This document shows, piece by piece, positions 53,234 through 61,992 of a DNA stretch of 64,000 bases. The position numbers and the translations under genes are program-made. The DNA is from Tangfeifania diversioriginum (GTDB lineage: Bacteria; Bacteroidota; Bacteroidia; Bacteroidales; Prolixibacteraceae). Positions within the stretch are counted from its first letter, which is position 1, and every line of letters starts with the position of its first letter. Where the stretch lies: positions 1 through 64,000 of the forward strand of contig NZ_FQZE01000012.1 in the NCBI RefSeq assembly GCF_900141875.1, read 5' to 3'. The notes beneath the pieces were generated by a model that made no database searches, was not told the origin of the DNA, and worked only from the letters and a program-made list of their open reading frames with translations.

Positions 53234-54544
53234 TCAACGAGTTAATTCAATCACCTCCCCAAACAAGTCATAATCTTCGGCGCCGGTTATTTTTACCTGG
53301 CAGAAATCACCTTTTTTTAGTTCGGCAGAAGAAGAAATAAGCACCTCGCCATCCACTTCAGGCGAATCGTATTCCGTACGTCCCACGTAATAATCATCTT
53401 CTTTCCTATCGAGAATTACTTTAAAAGTTTGCCCGATTTTCTGCTGATTGAGTTCGGCAGAAACCTGCTGCTGAATTTCCATAATCTCGTCGGCACGGGC
53501 CTGTTTTACTTCTTCCGGAACATCGTCCTGAAATTTTTTGGCAGCGTACGTATTTTCTTCGTGCGAATAGGTAAAAACTCCTAACCGTTCGAATTTTGTG
53601 TCGATAATAAACTGTTTCAGCTCTTCAAAATCTTCTTCTGTTTCACCAGGAAAACCTACCAGCATAGTTGTGCGCAGAATTACATCGGGCACTTCTTCTT
53701 TTATCCGTTTGATGAGTGCCTCGGTTTCTTCGCGGGTCACGTGGCGCAACATATTTTTCAAAACCGGATTGGCAATGTGTTGCAACGGCATGTCTAAGTA
53801 TTTGCACACTTTTGGATTGTCGCGCATCACCGGCAAAATTTCATACGGAAATTTAGTGGGATACAAATAATGCAACCGAATCCATTCAATGCCATCAATT
53901 TCTGAAATCTGGTTAATCAAATCGGGTAACCGGTTTTTGCCATAAATATCAATTCCGTAATACGACAATTCCTGCGCAATCAGCAAAATTTCCTTCACTC
54001 CTTTTTTAGCGAGGTAACGCGCTTCCTTCACCAGGCTTTCAATGGTTCGCGATTTATGCCGTCCGGTCATCATCGGAATGGCGCAAAATGCGCACGAACG
54101 GTTGCAGCCCTCCGCTATTTTCAGGTACCCATAATGCGAAGGTGTGGTAATTTTCCGCTCATAAATATATTCCGGATAATAGTTCACCTGGAGCTCATCC
54201 ACCATGGCTTTCAAATCGAACTTGCCAAAATAGCGGTCCACTTCCGGAATTTCTTTTTCCAAATCTTTCTGGTAGCGCTCGGAAAGGCAGCCCATTACAT
54301 ATAATTTTTGAATATCGCCTCGTTTTTTGGCGTCCACATAATCAAGAATCATGTCGATGGATTCCTGCTTGGCATCGTGAATAAACCCGCAGGTATTTAC
54401 AAAAACCGCATCGAAACCGGTTTCGCTGGAATCGTGCACCACTTCAAACTCTCCCCGTTGCAACTGATTCAGCAAAACCTCCGAATCCACCAGGTTTTTC
54501 GAACACCCCATCGTCACCACATTTACTCGCTTCTTTCCCATCAT
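53234..54544 (-). CDS. rimO: Ribosomal protein S12 methylthiotransferase
   Basis: Radical-SAM enzyme that adds a methylthio group to the aspartate of ribosomal protein S12. It is 436 residues. The N-terminal domain has cluster cysteines in MGCSKNLVDSE, VNTCGFIHDA and VMGCLSER. The radical SAM motif is CNRSCAFCAIP (CxxxCxxC), and the end is a TRAM domain (ILDRKEDDYYVGRTEYDSPE). Two ATGs in a row (MMGKK) make 54541 an equal start. RimO rather than MiaB is supported by the ETGFDAVFVNTCGFI and SYYGIDIYG segments. It converges on the peptidase gene without a terminator between. Confidence 0.94.
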   Translation of the reverse strand: MMGKKRVNVVTMGCSKNLVDSEVLLNQLQRGEFEVVHDSSETGFDAVFVNTCGFIHDAKQESIDMILDYVDAKKRGDIQKLYVMGCLSERYQKDLEKEIPEVDRYFGKFDLKAMVDELQVNYYPEYIYERKITTPSHYGYLKIAEGCNRSCAFCAIPMMTGRHKSRTIESLVKEARYLAKKGVKEILLIAQELSYYGIDIYGKNRLPDLINQISEIDGIEWIRLHYLYPTKFPYEILPVMRDNPKVCKYLDMPLQHIANPVLKNMLRHVTREETEALIKRIKEEVPDVILRTTMLVGFPGETEEDFEELKQFIIDTKFERLGVFTYSHEENTYAAKKFQDDVPEEVKQARADEIMEIQQQVSAELNQQKIGQTFKVILDRKEDDYYVGRTEYDSPEVDGEVLISSSAELKKGDFCQVKITGAEDYDLFGEVIELTR

Positions 54545-54662
54545 AATCTATTTTTGGCTGTGCAAAGAAAAGATTTTTTTGTCTGAAATAGAAATTGCCG
54601 AACTGCGAAACCTTTGACTGAAAAATTTTAGTCTGATAGTAGATGAATAAAACACAAATGAT

Positions 54663-54693
54663 TTTGTGTTAAAATCAGGAAAAAATATTTTTG
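54663..54693 (+). promoter_or_regulatory. Promoter of the alkaline-phosphatase-like gene
   Basis: TTTG at 54663-54666, then 19 bases, then TATTTTTG at 54686-54693, a full match to the Bacteroidetes promoter. A second TAnnTTTG (TATATTTG, 54706-54713) follows. The gene starts at 54757. Confidence 0.6.
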
Positions 54694-54756
54694 CACCAGC
54701 ATCGTTATATTTGCTTTCATCTGTTTCTTTGCTACATTAGGCAGCCAAAATAAAAA

Positions 54757-56394
54757 ATGATGACAAAAAATTTGATACTCGTTTTATTTATTCTTCTTTT
54801 CATTTCCGAAAATGTTCAGGCACAACAACCCGCCGCAGTCCGCGAAAAACCAAAAGTTGTTATCGGGTTAATGATTGAAAACATGCGCCCCGACTACATT
54901 CAGCGCTACTGGGATAAACTCGGCCCCAACGGTTTCAAAAAGTTATACAACAACGGAGCTGTTTGCACCAACATAAACCTCACGCAGCACATTCAGAGTT
55001 ATGCAGGAGGAACAGCCACTTTATTTACAGGAGTTCATCCGTCGATGCACGGAATTGTGGATAAAAAATGGTACGACAGGTTAAAGCAAAAAGAAATTGA
55101 ATGCACCCGGGATGATTACTATTTCACAGTGGGTGCCGACACCGACCAGGGAAACGCTTCGCCCAAAAAACTGCTTTCAAACACCATAACCGACAACCTG
55201 AAAATTTTCAGCCGTGGCGAAGCGCTTGTTTTCAGTGCAGCTATGAACCGCGAATCAGCCATTTTTTCTGCCGGCCATGTGGCAGATGGTGCCTATTGGT
55301 ACGACACTGAATCAGGAAAAATTATTTCAAGCTCATTTTACCTGAGTACTTTCCCTGAGTGGGTGCGTGAGTTCAACACCCAAAATTATGGAGAAATGTA
55401 CAGCTACCGCAACTGGGTAACTTTTATGCCGCCCAAAGAGTACACCGAGAGCGAAGAAGACAATTACATACTCGAGAAAGGATATTTTGACCGCTGGAAC
55501 ACATTTCCGCATACCGTTGGCAGGTACAGTCGAAAAGCCGAAAATCTCAGCCCTGTAAAAACAACTCCGTATGCCAATCAAATCATAAAAGATTTTGCCA
55601 TCCGGCTGATGGAAAACGAACCCATCGGACAGGATGAAGTTACCGATTTTTTCACCATCACATTCTCGTCGATGGATTACGAAAACGGCAACTTCGGACC
55701 AGCCTCGGTAGAAATGCAGGACACTTATCTCTATATGGACCAGTACATTGGAGAGGTAATTAATCATGCCGAAAATAAATATGGAAAGGATAATGTGTTG
55801 TTTTTTCTTACGGCAAATACTTCGGCATCGTACCCGGTTGAGTACCTGCAGGAAGAATTTAACATGCCTGTGGATCATTTTTCGCCGGAAAGCGCTATTG
55901 CCCTGCTAACTTCCTACCTGAACATTACATACGGGCAGGAAAACTGGATTGAGTACTACTCTGACCTTCAGGTTTACCTGAACCATGAACTCATCAAAAA
56001 AAATAAAATAAATTTGGATGAAATGCGCGACGAAGCATCAAATTTTATCAATCAGTTTGAAGGCGTTCAGGTTTCATTGCCAGCCTACCAGCTGGAGCAG
56101 GGAAATTCGCCCAATGGTCTGCTTTCGCTCATTTATAAATCGTATGCCAAAAACCGGTCGGGCGATTTTCTTTTTCTGCTCAAAGAAGGGTGGCAACCCA
56201 GTTACAAATTCAAAAAAGTGAATTACACCGACCAGTCGCATATTCCATTGGTTTTTTACGGGGGTGGTATTTCTCCAAAAATAATCAGCAAAAAACAAAA
56301 TGCAGTTGATTTTGCGCCTACCCTTTGCCATTTAATCGGCATCCCTATGCCCGACAAAACCCAGGGGGAAGTTATTTCAGATATGATAGATTGA
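54757..56394 (+). CDS. Alkaline-phosphatase-superfamily protein lacking most metal ligands
   Basis: A 545-residue exported protein (signal to about residue 22; LFISENVQAQ) with the PafA/type I phosphodiesterase fold. Landmark segments are aligned by eye: VVIGLMIENMRPDYI (usual VVVDQMRxDY), GGTATLFTGVHPSMHGIVDKKWYD, FSSMDYENGNFGPASVEMQDTYLYMD and LTANTSA (usual LTADHGA). The first metal Asp is Glu, the His of DYxGH is Gly, and the Asp-His of TADHG is Asn-Thr; the nucleophile Thr is also not preserved. The later His of SHIPLVFYG remains. The protein is therefore probably a pseudoenzyme with a binding or chaperone role. It has its own promoter. Confidence 0.78.
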   Translation: MMTKNLILVLFILLFISENVQAQQPAAVREKPKVVIGLMIENMRPDYIQRYWDKLGPNGFKKLYNNGAVCTNINLTQHIQSYAGGTATLFTGVHPSMHGIVDKKWYDRLKQKEIECTRDDYYFTVGADTDQGNASPKKLLSNTITDNLKIFSRGEALVFSAAMNRESAIFSAGHVADGAYWYDTESGKIISSSFYLSTFPEWVREFNTQNYGEMYSYRNWVTFMPPKEYTESEEDNYILEKGYFDRWNTFPHTVGRYSRKAENLSPVKTTPYANQIIKDFAIRLMENEPIGQDEVTDFFTITFSSMDYENGNFGPASVEMQDTYLYMDQYIGEVINHAENKYGKDNVLFFLTANTSASYPVEYLQEEFNMPVDHFSPESAIALLTSYLNITYGQENWIEYYSDLQVYLNHELIKKNKINLDEMRDEASNFINQFEGVQVSLPAYQLEQGNSPNGLLSLIYKSYAKNRSGDFLFLLKEGWQPSYKFKKVNYTDQSHIPLVFYGGGISPKIISKKQNAVDFAPTLCHLIGIPMPDKTQGEVISDMID

Positions 56395-56411
56395 AACGTT
56401 AACCGGGCGAG

Positions 56412-56816
56412 CTAAAAGTTTTCTTTCTCCGACTGAATCTTCACGGCTGTTTGTACGTCGGTTAAGTTATCTGAATCGCGGTCGGCTACAGTTTCTCTCT
56501 CCCCAAAATTCATGGGAATCAATTGAACTGAAATTATGGTGTCTCCGGTTAACCGGAACTCCTGGGAGTACTTTTCGAAACCGGGCGATGAAATATTCAG
56601 TTGCTGATTGCCGGGTTTTAAAAGAAGATGATAATATCCATTACTATTCGAAATGGTACCTATTCCTGAAAAAGCTTCATAAATAGAGGCATTCTCGATG
56701 GCTCCGTCTGAAACATAATTTTTCACAACCCCTGATACAGAAATCATCTGCGTATTTCCTGCGTAGGGGAAAAGTACAAAAACACCGAATAGAAGAATAT
56801 TTATAATCGTTTTCAT
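56412..56816 (-). CDS. Small secreted carboxypeptidase-regulatory-like protein
   Basis: A 134-residue exported protein: signal peptide (MKTIINILLFGVFVLFPYAG) and one CarboxypepD_reg-like beta domain (about 28-105; VSGVVKNYVSDGAIENASIY, NSNGYYHLLLKPGNQQLNI). In TonB-dependent receptors this domain precedes the plug, but here it is alone, followed by an acidic tail with ADRDSDNLTDVQ. The gene is complete with its own ATG, so it is not an obvious receptor fragment, although a decayed remnant cannot be ruled out. Function unknown. Confidence 0.7.
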   Translation of the reverse strand: MKTIINILLFGVFVLFPYAGNTQMISVSGVVKNYVSDGAIENASIYEAFSGIGTISNSNGYYHLLLKPGNQQLNISSPGFEKYSQEFRLTGDTIISVQLIPMNFGERETVADRDSDNLTDVQTAVKIQSEKENF

Positions 56817-57172
56817 GGCTGAAAAATGAATTAATTGTTTAAAAAATGGCTTTCATAAAATAAGACGCATAACCCCCAGAAAAGGTTGCCTCAGGTTAGA
56901 AAAAAAAACACATTTATTTTTATAACAAAAAACCAGCCATATTCAACGAAATAAAGAAAAAAATCCTTATTTAAATTTAGTCTATTTTACAATCACGAAA
57001 TCATGTTGAAAAACAGGCATGTTACGCCTAAATATCTTGGTTTTTTATTAATCAAGTGTTTACTTTTATGCAATTAATATTTGAAACACAAAGTATATGT
57101 AAAGAAAAACAACCTGGCCTTAGCGGCTGCAAAAAAATAATTACTCAACCTGTTTTACTTATAATTAAAATT
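56817..57172. other. Divergent AT-rich region before the hydrogenase operon
   Basis: About 355 bases with no gene. Promoters for the small secreted protein (minus) and the hydrogenase operon (plus) should lie here, but no exact TAnnTTTG was found in either direction. A short weak CTTG...CAAG dyad lies near 57040. Nothing else was recognised. Confidence 0.5.
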
Positions 57173-57649
57173 ATGCTTATGGATCCCGTTCAATCTTTAG
57201 TTAAAGGCCTTGCCGATAAATACGGAAGGACAAGAGAAAGTCTGCTCCCTGTGATGCAGGGTGTGGTACAGCAAGAAAAATACCTTTCGGAATATTCAAT
57301 GGTGGAAATTGCCCGGGAGATGGATATTCCGGCATCCGACGTTTACGGCACGGCAACTTTTTATTCATTTCTGGAAACCCAGCCCGCCGGTAAGTTTATT
57401 ATCAGAGTTTGTAAAACCATTACATGTGCCATGAAAGGGAAAAACCAAATCTTGTTTTCCATTCAGGACATGCTTAAAATTAAAGTGGGAGAAACAACCC
57501 CTGATAACCGGTTCACTTTGCTCGAAACCAATTGTCTGGGGTGGTGCCACAAAGCTCCTGCAATGCTCATAAATGATGAAGTTTATACCGATCTCACCCC
57601 GGAAAAAATCCGGGAAATTCTTTCAGGGTACATTAAAAAATCAATTTAA
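57173..57649 (+). CDS. hydC: NuoE-like subunit of [FeFe] hydrogenase (HydC/HndA)
   Basis: A 158-residue [2Fe-2S] thioredoxin-like subunit. I start at the ATG at 57173 (MLMDPVQ), or 57179; the open frame extends to a GTG upstream but that part is not family-like. Cluster cysteines are CKTITC (C-x4-C) and CLGWC (C-x3-C), the standard NuoE spacing. The helical N-terminal domain (MVEIAREMDIPASDVYGTAT) is also typical. It passes electrons between the flavin subunit and the cluster chain. First gene of the operon, 16 bases before the NuoF-like gene. Confidence 0.93.
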   Translation: MLMDPVQSLVKGLADKYGRTRESLLPVMQGVVQQEKYLSEYSMVEIAREMDIPASDVYGTATFYSFLETQPAGKFIIRVCKTITCAMKGKNQILFSIQDMLKIKVGETTPDNRFTLLETNCLGWCHKAPAMLINDEVYTDLTPEKIREILSGYIKKSI

Positions 57650-57665
57650 TTAAAAACAGGAAGCA

Positions 57666-58850
57666 ATGGCATACTCATATCAATTAAAAAGGGTGGATTT
57701 CATTTTTAAAAATGAAAACAACTGGGAGAAAGTCCTGGCCACTACCATAAAAAAGAAACCGGAAGAAATTATAAACGAACTGATAAGCTCGGAACTGAAA
57801 GGAAGAGGAGGAGCCGGTTTCCCCACCGGATTGAAATGGAAACTCACCGCTGAGGCAAAAGCAAAAAATAAATATGTGATTTGCAACGCCGACGAAGGGG
57901 AGCCCGGCACATTCAAAGACCGTGAAATTCTCTCTCGCGTCCCTTACAAAGTACTTACAGCAATGGCTGTTTGCGGCTATGTAACCGGGGCAAAAGAAGG
58001 ATATATTTACTTGCGTGGCGAATACAAATTTCTCGAAGAAGAACTAAACAAGGCCATCGAGGAGTTCCATTACTACTGCCAAGAGACCAATCTCGATTTT
58101 AAAGTCAAAATTTTTATGGGAAGCGGTGCCTATATCTGCGGGGAAGAAACCGCCCTGATGGAATCAATGGAAGGCAGACGGGGAGAGCCACGTAACAAAC
58201 CGCCATTCCCAACCCAGGCCGGGTACATGGATGGCCCAACGGTTATAAACAACGTAGAAACTTTGGTACACACCTTCACCATTTTTGAATACGGCGCAAA
58301 AAAATTCTACGACCTGGGCGTTCAGTACTCGCGCGGAACAAAACTGTTCTCTGTTTCGGGCGACACGCCCAAGCCGGGAATTTACGAACTGGAACTGGGG
58401 ATGAGCCTGCAGGATTTTGTGTATGAATTTGGCGATGGTGATACCAAAGCCGTTCAGGTGGGCGGTGCATCAGGATTTTTGGTGCCACGTAAAAAATTTA
58501 ACGACACGGCAATCGGCTACCAGGGAAAACTTGTTGGCATTTCGCTGCCAACAGGTGGCTCCATGATGCTTTTCAACAGTTCACGCTCCATGTTCAACGT
58601 GCTCGACAATTACCTCGAGTTTTTCAGGGAAGAGTCGTGCGGGCAATGCACCCCCTGCCGGGTGGGCTGCCAACAACTGCTGCTCGGGATTAAAGCGGTA
58701 AAACGCGGTGAAAAACCAGCTTCTTACCTCGAAAAACTGCTGAGGCTGACGGAAACCATGCAGTACACGGCAAAGTGTGGATTAGGACAATCTGTTGCAA
58801 ATTCTTTCTCTTCTATTGTTGAAAATTTTAGGGAAGAGATGATTTATTAA
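57666..58850 (+). CDS. hydB: NuoF-like NAD(P)/FMN subunit of [FeFe] hydrogenase (HydB/HndC), short form
   Basis: A 394-residue flavoprotein that oxidises or reduces NAD(H). It has GRGGAGFPTGLKWKLT (nucleotide site), GAYICGEETALMESMEG, and the [4Fe-4S] ligands ESCGQCTPCRVGC with the distant TAKCGLGQS. Compared with HydB of bifurcating enzymes (about 600 residues), it lacks both the N-terminal [2Fe-2S] domain and the C-terminal two-[4Fe-4S] ferredoxin domain, so it is closer in size to NuoF. Co-transcribed with hydC and hydA. Confidence 0.93.
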   Translation: MAYSYQLKRVDFIFKNENNWEKVLATTIKKKPEEIINELISSELKGRGGAGFPTGLKWKLTAEAKAKNKYVICNADEGEPGTFKDREILSRVPYKVLTAMAVCGYVTGAKEGYIYLRGEYKFLEEELNKAIEEFHYYCQETNLDFKVKIFMGSGAYICGEETALMESMEGRRGEPRNKPPFPTQAGYMDGPTVINNVETLVHTFTIFEYGAKKFYDLGVQYSRGTKLFSVSGDTPKPGIYELELGMSLQDFVYEFGDGDTKAVQVGGASGFLVPRKKFNDTAIGYQGKLVGISLPTGGSMMLFNSSRSMFNVLDNYLEFFREESCGQCTPCRVGCQQLLLGIKAVKRGEKPASYLEKLLRLTETMQYTAKCGLGQSVANSFSSIVENFREEMIY

Positions 58851-58869
58851 AATTGAAAATCAGAAAAAA

Positions 58870-60660
58870 ATGGCAAAAAATATCAATATTACAATCAACG
58901 GTTATCCTGTTGACGTAAAAAAAGGGAAAACAATACTTGAGGCAGCCGAGGAACAAGGCGTGCGCATTCCAACATTGTGTTACCACAAAGACCTTTGTGT
59001 TGCAGGAAACTGCAGGGTTTGCGTGGTTGAGGTAGTCGGTCAGAAAAGGCTTTCGGCAGCCTGCGCAACTCCTTGCGAAGACGGGATGGAAATATTAACC
59101 AACAGTCTGAAAGTTCGAAATTCAAGAAAGCACATTATTGAACTTCTGCTGTCGGAACACAATGCCGACTGCACAAAATGCTACCGCAATGGAAGCTGCG
59201 AACTGCAGGAACTGGCATCGGAATATAAAATCATGACCCAGGACTTTCTGGAGCTGGCACCCATGAAAAATTATACCATCGATATGTTTTCACCGTCGAT
59301 AATGAAAGACGACAGCAAATGTATCCGCTGCCAGCGTTGCGTAAGGACCTGCTCCGAACTTCAGGGTGTAAATGCACTCACTGTGGCCTACAAGGGCGAT
59401 AAAATGAAAATAGCCACTTTCTTTGAAAAACCGATGAACGATGTGGTTTGCACCAATTGCGGACAATGCGTAAACCACTGCCCCACCGGTGCCCTGGTTG
59501 AAAAGAATTACATTGAAGAAGTTTGGGAAGCCATTGCCGACCCAACCAAACACGTGGTTGTTCAAACAGCACCGGCGGTACGCGTTGGTTTGGGAGAAGA
59601 ACTCGGTATGAAACCAGGAGAAAGAGTAACGGGCAAAATGGCGGCTGCCCTTAAGCGGTTAGGTTTCAATTCGGTTCTCGATACCGATTTCACAGCCGAC
59701 CTTACAATTGTGGAAGAAGGGAACGAGCTGCTGACGCGCCTGAAAAAAGCGCTGGTTGATAAAGATCCGGATGTGAAACTTCCGATGGCAACTTCCTGCT
59801 CGCCGGGATGGATTAAATACATCGAGCATCTGTACCCGGAATACCTCGATAATTTATCGACCTGTAAATCGCCGCAGCAAATGTTTGGGGCACTGGCAAA
59901 AACATATTATGCCAAAGCCCGGAACCTTGATCCCGAAAACATCGTTTCAGTTTCAATAATGCCTTGTACGGCCAAAAAATTTGAAGCTAACCGCCCCGAG
60001 ATGCACGACAGCGGTTACCGCGACGTGGATTATGTGTTGACCACCCGTGAGCTGGCTATTTTAATCAAACAGGCCGGACTGGACTTTGAAAAGCTGGCAC
60101 CTGCAAAATTCGACCGGTTGATGGGCGAATCAACCGGTGCCGGTGTAATTTTCGGTGCTACCGGAGGGGTTATGGAAGCCGCATTACGCACAGCCTACGA
60201 GCTGGTTACCGGCCGCGACGTGCCATTCGACAACCTGAACATCATGCCGGTGAGGGGCCTGGAAGGTGTGCGGAAAGCCACTATCAAAATAGAAAAACCA
60301 CTCAAGGAATGGTCATTCCTCGATGGGGTGGAATTGAAATGTGCAGTGGCCCACGGACTGGTAAACGCAAAAAAAGTGATGGATGCAGTAAAAGCCGGCG
60401 AAGCAGATTTCCATTTTATTGAAATTATGGCCTGCCCGGGCGGATGCCTCGGTGGTGGCGGACAACCTATTCCTACCAACCCTGAAATCAGGAGAAAACG
60501 CACCGAAGCCATTTATGCCGAAGATGGCGACCTGCCGCTCCGGAAGTCGCACGAAAATCCGGAAATACAAAAACTTTATAAAGATTTCCTGATTGAGCCA
60601 CTGGGTGAAAAATCACATCATCTGCTACATACAAAATACACGAAACGGAAACATTATTAA
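58870..60660 (+). CDS. hydA: [FeFe] hydrogenase catalytic subunit (HydA/HndD)
   Basis: A 596-residue enzyme evolving or consuming H2. The order is [2Fe-2S] ferredoxin domain (CYHKDLCVAGNCRVC), His-Cys [4Fe-4S] domain (HNADCTKCYRNGSC), two [4Fe-4S] clusters (CIRCQRCVRTC, CTNCGQCVNHCPTG), then the H-cluster domain with L1 TSCSPGW (Cys310), L2 MPCTAKKFEANRPEM and L3 MACPGGCLGGGGQP, and a C-terminal small-subunit-like tail. L1 has Ser where many single-subunit enzymes have a second Cys. The maturases HydE, HydF and HydG are not in the window. A strong terminator follows. Confidence 0.96.
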   Translation: MAKNINITINGYPVDVKKGKTILEAAEEQGVRIPTLCYHKDLCVAGNCRVCVVEVVGQKRLSAACATPCEDGMEILTNSLKVRNSRKHIIELLLSEHNADCTKCYRNGSCELQELASEYKIMTQDFLELAPMKNYTIDMFSPSIMKDDSKCIRCQRCVRTCSELQGVNALTVAYKGDKMKIATFFEKPMNDVVCTNCGQCVNHCPTGALVEKNYIEEVWEAIADPTKHVVVQTAPAVRVGLGEELGMKPGERVTGKMAAALKRLGFNSVLDTDFTADLTIVEEGNELLTRLKKALVDKDPDVKLPMATSCSPGWIKYIEHLYPEYLDNLSTCKSPQQMFGALAKTYYAKARNLDPENIVSVSIMPCTAKKFEANRPEMHDSGYRDVDYVLTTRELAILIKQAGLDFEKLAPAKFDRLMGESTGAGVIFGATGGVMEAALRTAYELVTGRDVPFDNLNIMPVRGLEGVRKATIKIEKPLKEWSFLDGVELKCAVAHGLVNAKKVMDAVKAGEADFHFIEIMACPGGCLGGGGQPIPTNPEIRRKRTEAIYAEDGDLPLRKSHENPEIQKLYKDFLIEPLGEKSHHLLHTKYTKRKHY

Positions 60661-60682
60661 TATCAATTACTTCTCAAAAAAA

Positions 60683-60717
60683 AATCCGGTGCCAGGGTGG
60701 CACCGGATTTTTTTTTG
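60683..60717 (+). terminator. Hydrogenase operon terminator
   Basis: AATCCGGTGCC (60683-60693) pairs perfectly with GGCACCGGATT (60699-60709) around a 5-base loop, followed by eight T. Strong intrinsic terminator. Confidence 0.92.
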
Positions 60718-60970
60718 ATCATTATTTTGCTCTTTCAGTTTTCTTCAACCAAAGAACAAACTATCCCAATTCAAAAAACCTTTCCCATTTAGAGAAAATA
60801 AGAAGTCATAATCCGAACAACAAAACACTACAAATAAACAACTTACAAAAACAGGATCAGTTCTTGCAAATTCCGGCATTGTAGTTTAGTTAAAAATTTT
60901 AGGGAAGATAAACTTTAAATTACTTAATCGTAATTGATTTATCTGGTTTTAAAAAGGGCATTTGTACAGA

Positions 60971-61000
60971 GGGATCCGAAGAGTAGGGTCCCTTTTTTTT
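60971..61000 (+). terminator. Terminator-like hairpin in the esterase leader
   Basis: GGGATCC (60971-60977) pairs with GGGTCCC (60986-60992; one G-T pair), followed by eight T. It lies 36 bases before the esterase ATG, so it either stops upstream transcription or acts as an attenuator for the esterase/nuclease pair. Confidence 0.6.
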
Positions 61001-61035
61001 ATTATTTCATTATATTCGGCAAAATTTTCGGTGCT

Positions 61036-61992
61036 ATGAAATTTACGTCAATGTTAATGCTCTTCTGGGGAATAACTTTTTCCGCCTTTGCCCAGGGACG
61101 ATACCTCGCTCCAATTACCGATGAAATAGTTACAGAAACTCATACTTATACTTCAAAAGACGGACAAAACCTCGACATGGATATTTACATGCCGGTAAAC
61201 GATCCGGAAATTGAACGGCCTGTAATTATGTACATTCACGGTGGTGGTTTTCAGGGAGGTGAACGGGACCACGAAAAGAACGTAAAATTTTGTAGCCGCC
61301 TGGCAAAACTGGGTTACGTAACGGCATCCATTTCGTACCGGCTGACTCGAAAAAGTAAAAAAGGTGGTTTTGGCTGCAACTGCCCGGCCACAGAAAAGCT
61401 AAATACATTCCATGCAGCGATGGAAGATATTCAGGATGCAACTTATTACCTGATTCAAAACAGACACCTGTTTGAGATTGATCCGCAAAAAATAATACTT
61501 GCCGGCAGCAGTGCCGGAGCCGAAGCGGCACTGATAACAGCCTACCAGCCCCCCTTTTGTTACGGACTCGAATCGGGCCCGGTTGATTATGCCGGGGTAA
61601 TCGGTATGGCCGGTGCAATTCCTGACACTTCTATAATTTTTGAGGACTCGGCCGTTCCTTCGTTGCTTTTTCACGGAACTGACGACAACCTGGTACCTTA
61701 TGCCTCGGCACCGCATCATTACTGCAAACCCAATGCACCTGGGTACATAATTTTGCACGGCTCGCATACTATTGCAAAAAAACTGGCACAGCTTGAAATA
61801 CCACACTGGCTACACACTACCTGCGGTGGCGGACACGAAATGGCCAGCAACCCTATGAGCGATTATTTTGATGAAATTGTAAACTTTTGTTTTAACTTTG
61901 TGCTCAGCGGTACCGCTGAAAACCGTCACACTGTGGTGCAGGGAATTCAGCAAAAACCGGAATATGAACAATTTAATTTCTGTGAACAATGA
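61036..61992 (+). CDS. Secreted alpha/beta-hydrolase (carboxylesterase-like)
   Basis: A 318-residue exported hydrolase. The ATG at 61036 gives a signal peptide (MKFTSMLMLFWGITFSAFAQ); the open frame extends 34 codons upstream without family similarity. The oxyanion motif is HGGGFQGGERDH, the nucleophile Ser is in GSSAGAE, the acid is in HGTDDNLVPY and the His is in CGGGHEMA. This is the HSL/acetyl-xylan-esterase-like pattern, so deacetylation of sugars or small esters is plausible. Its last codons overlap (ATGA) the next gene, so the two are co-translated. Confidence 0.82.
   Translation: MKFTSMLMLFWGITFSAFAQGRYLAPITDEIVTETHTYTSKDGQNLDMDIYMPVNDPEIERPVIMYIHGGGFQGGERDHEKNVKFCSRLAKLGYVTASISYRLTRKSKKGGFGCNCPATEKLNTFHAAMEDIQDATYYLIQNRHLFEIDPQKIILAGSSAGAEAALITAYQPPFCYGLESGPVDYAGVIGMAGAIPDTSIIFEDSAVPSLLFHGTDDNLVPYASAPHHYCKPNAPGYIILHGSHTIAKKLAQLEIPHWLHTTCGGGHEMASNPMSDYFDEIVNFCFNFVLSGTAENRHTVVQGIQQKPEYEQFNFCEQ

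Larger units (their letters stand above)
60661..61035. other. Intergenic region with two terminator-like hairpins
   Basis: About 375 bases between hydA and the esterase gene. It contains the hydA terminator (60683-60717), AT-rich DNA without a recognised gene, and a second, T-tailed hairpin at 60971-61000 only 36 bases before the esterase start. Confidence 0.6.

Noticed and set aside
60960-61000. Possible tRNA or small RNA gene around the GGGATCC/GGGTCCC hairpin
   Set aside because: No cloverleaf, anticodon arm or CCA end; the T-run fits a terminator better.
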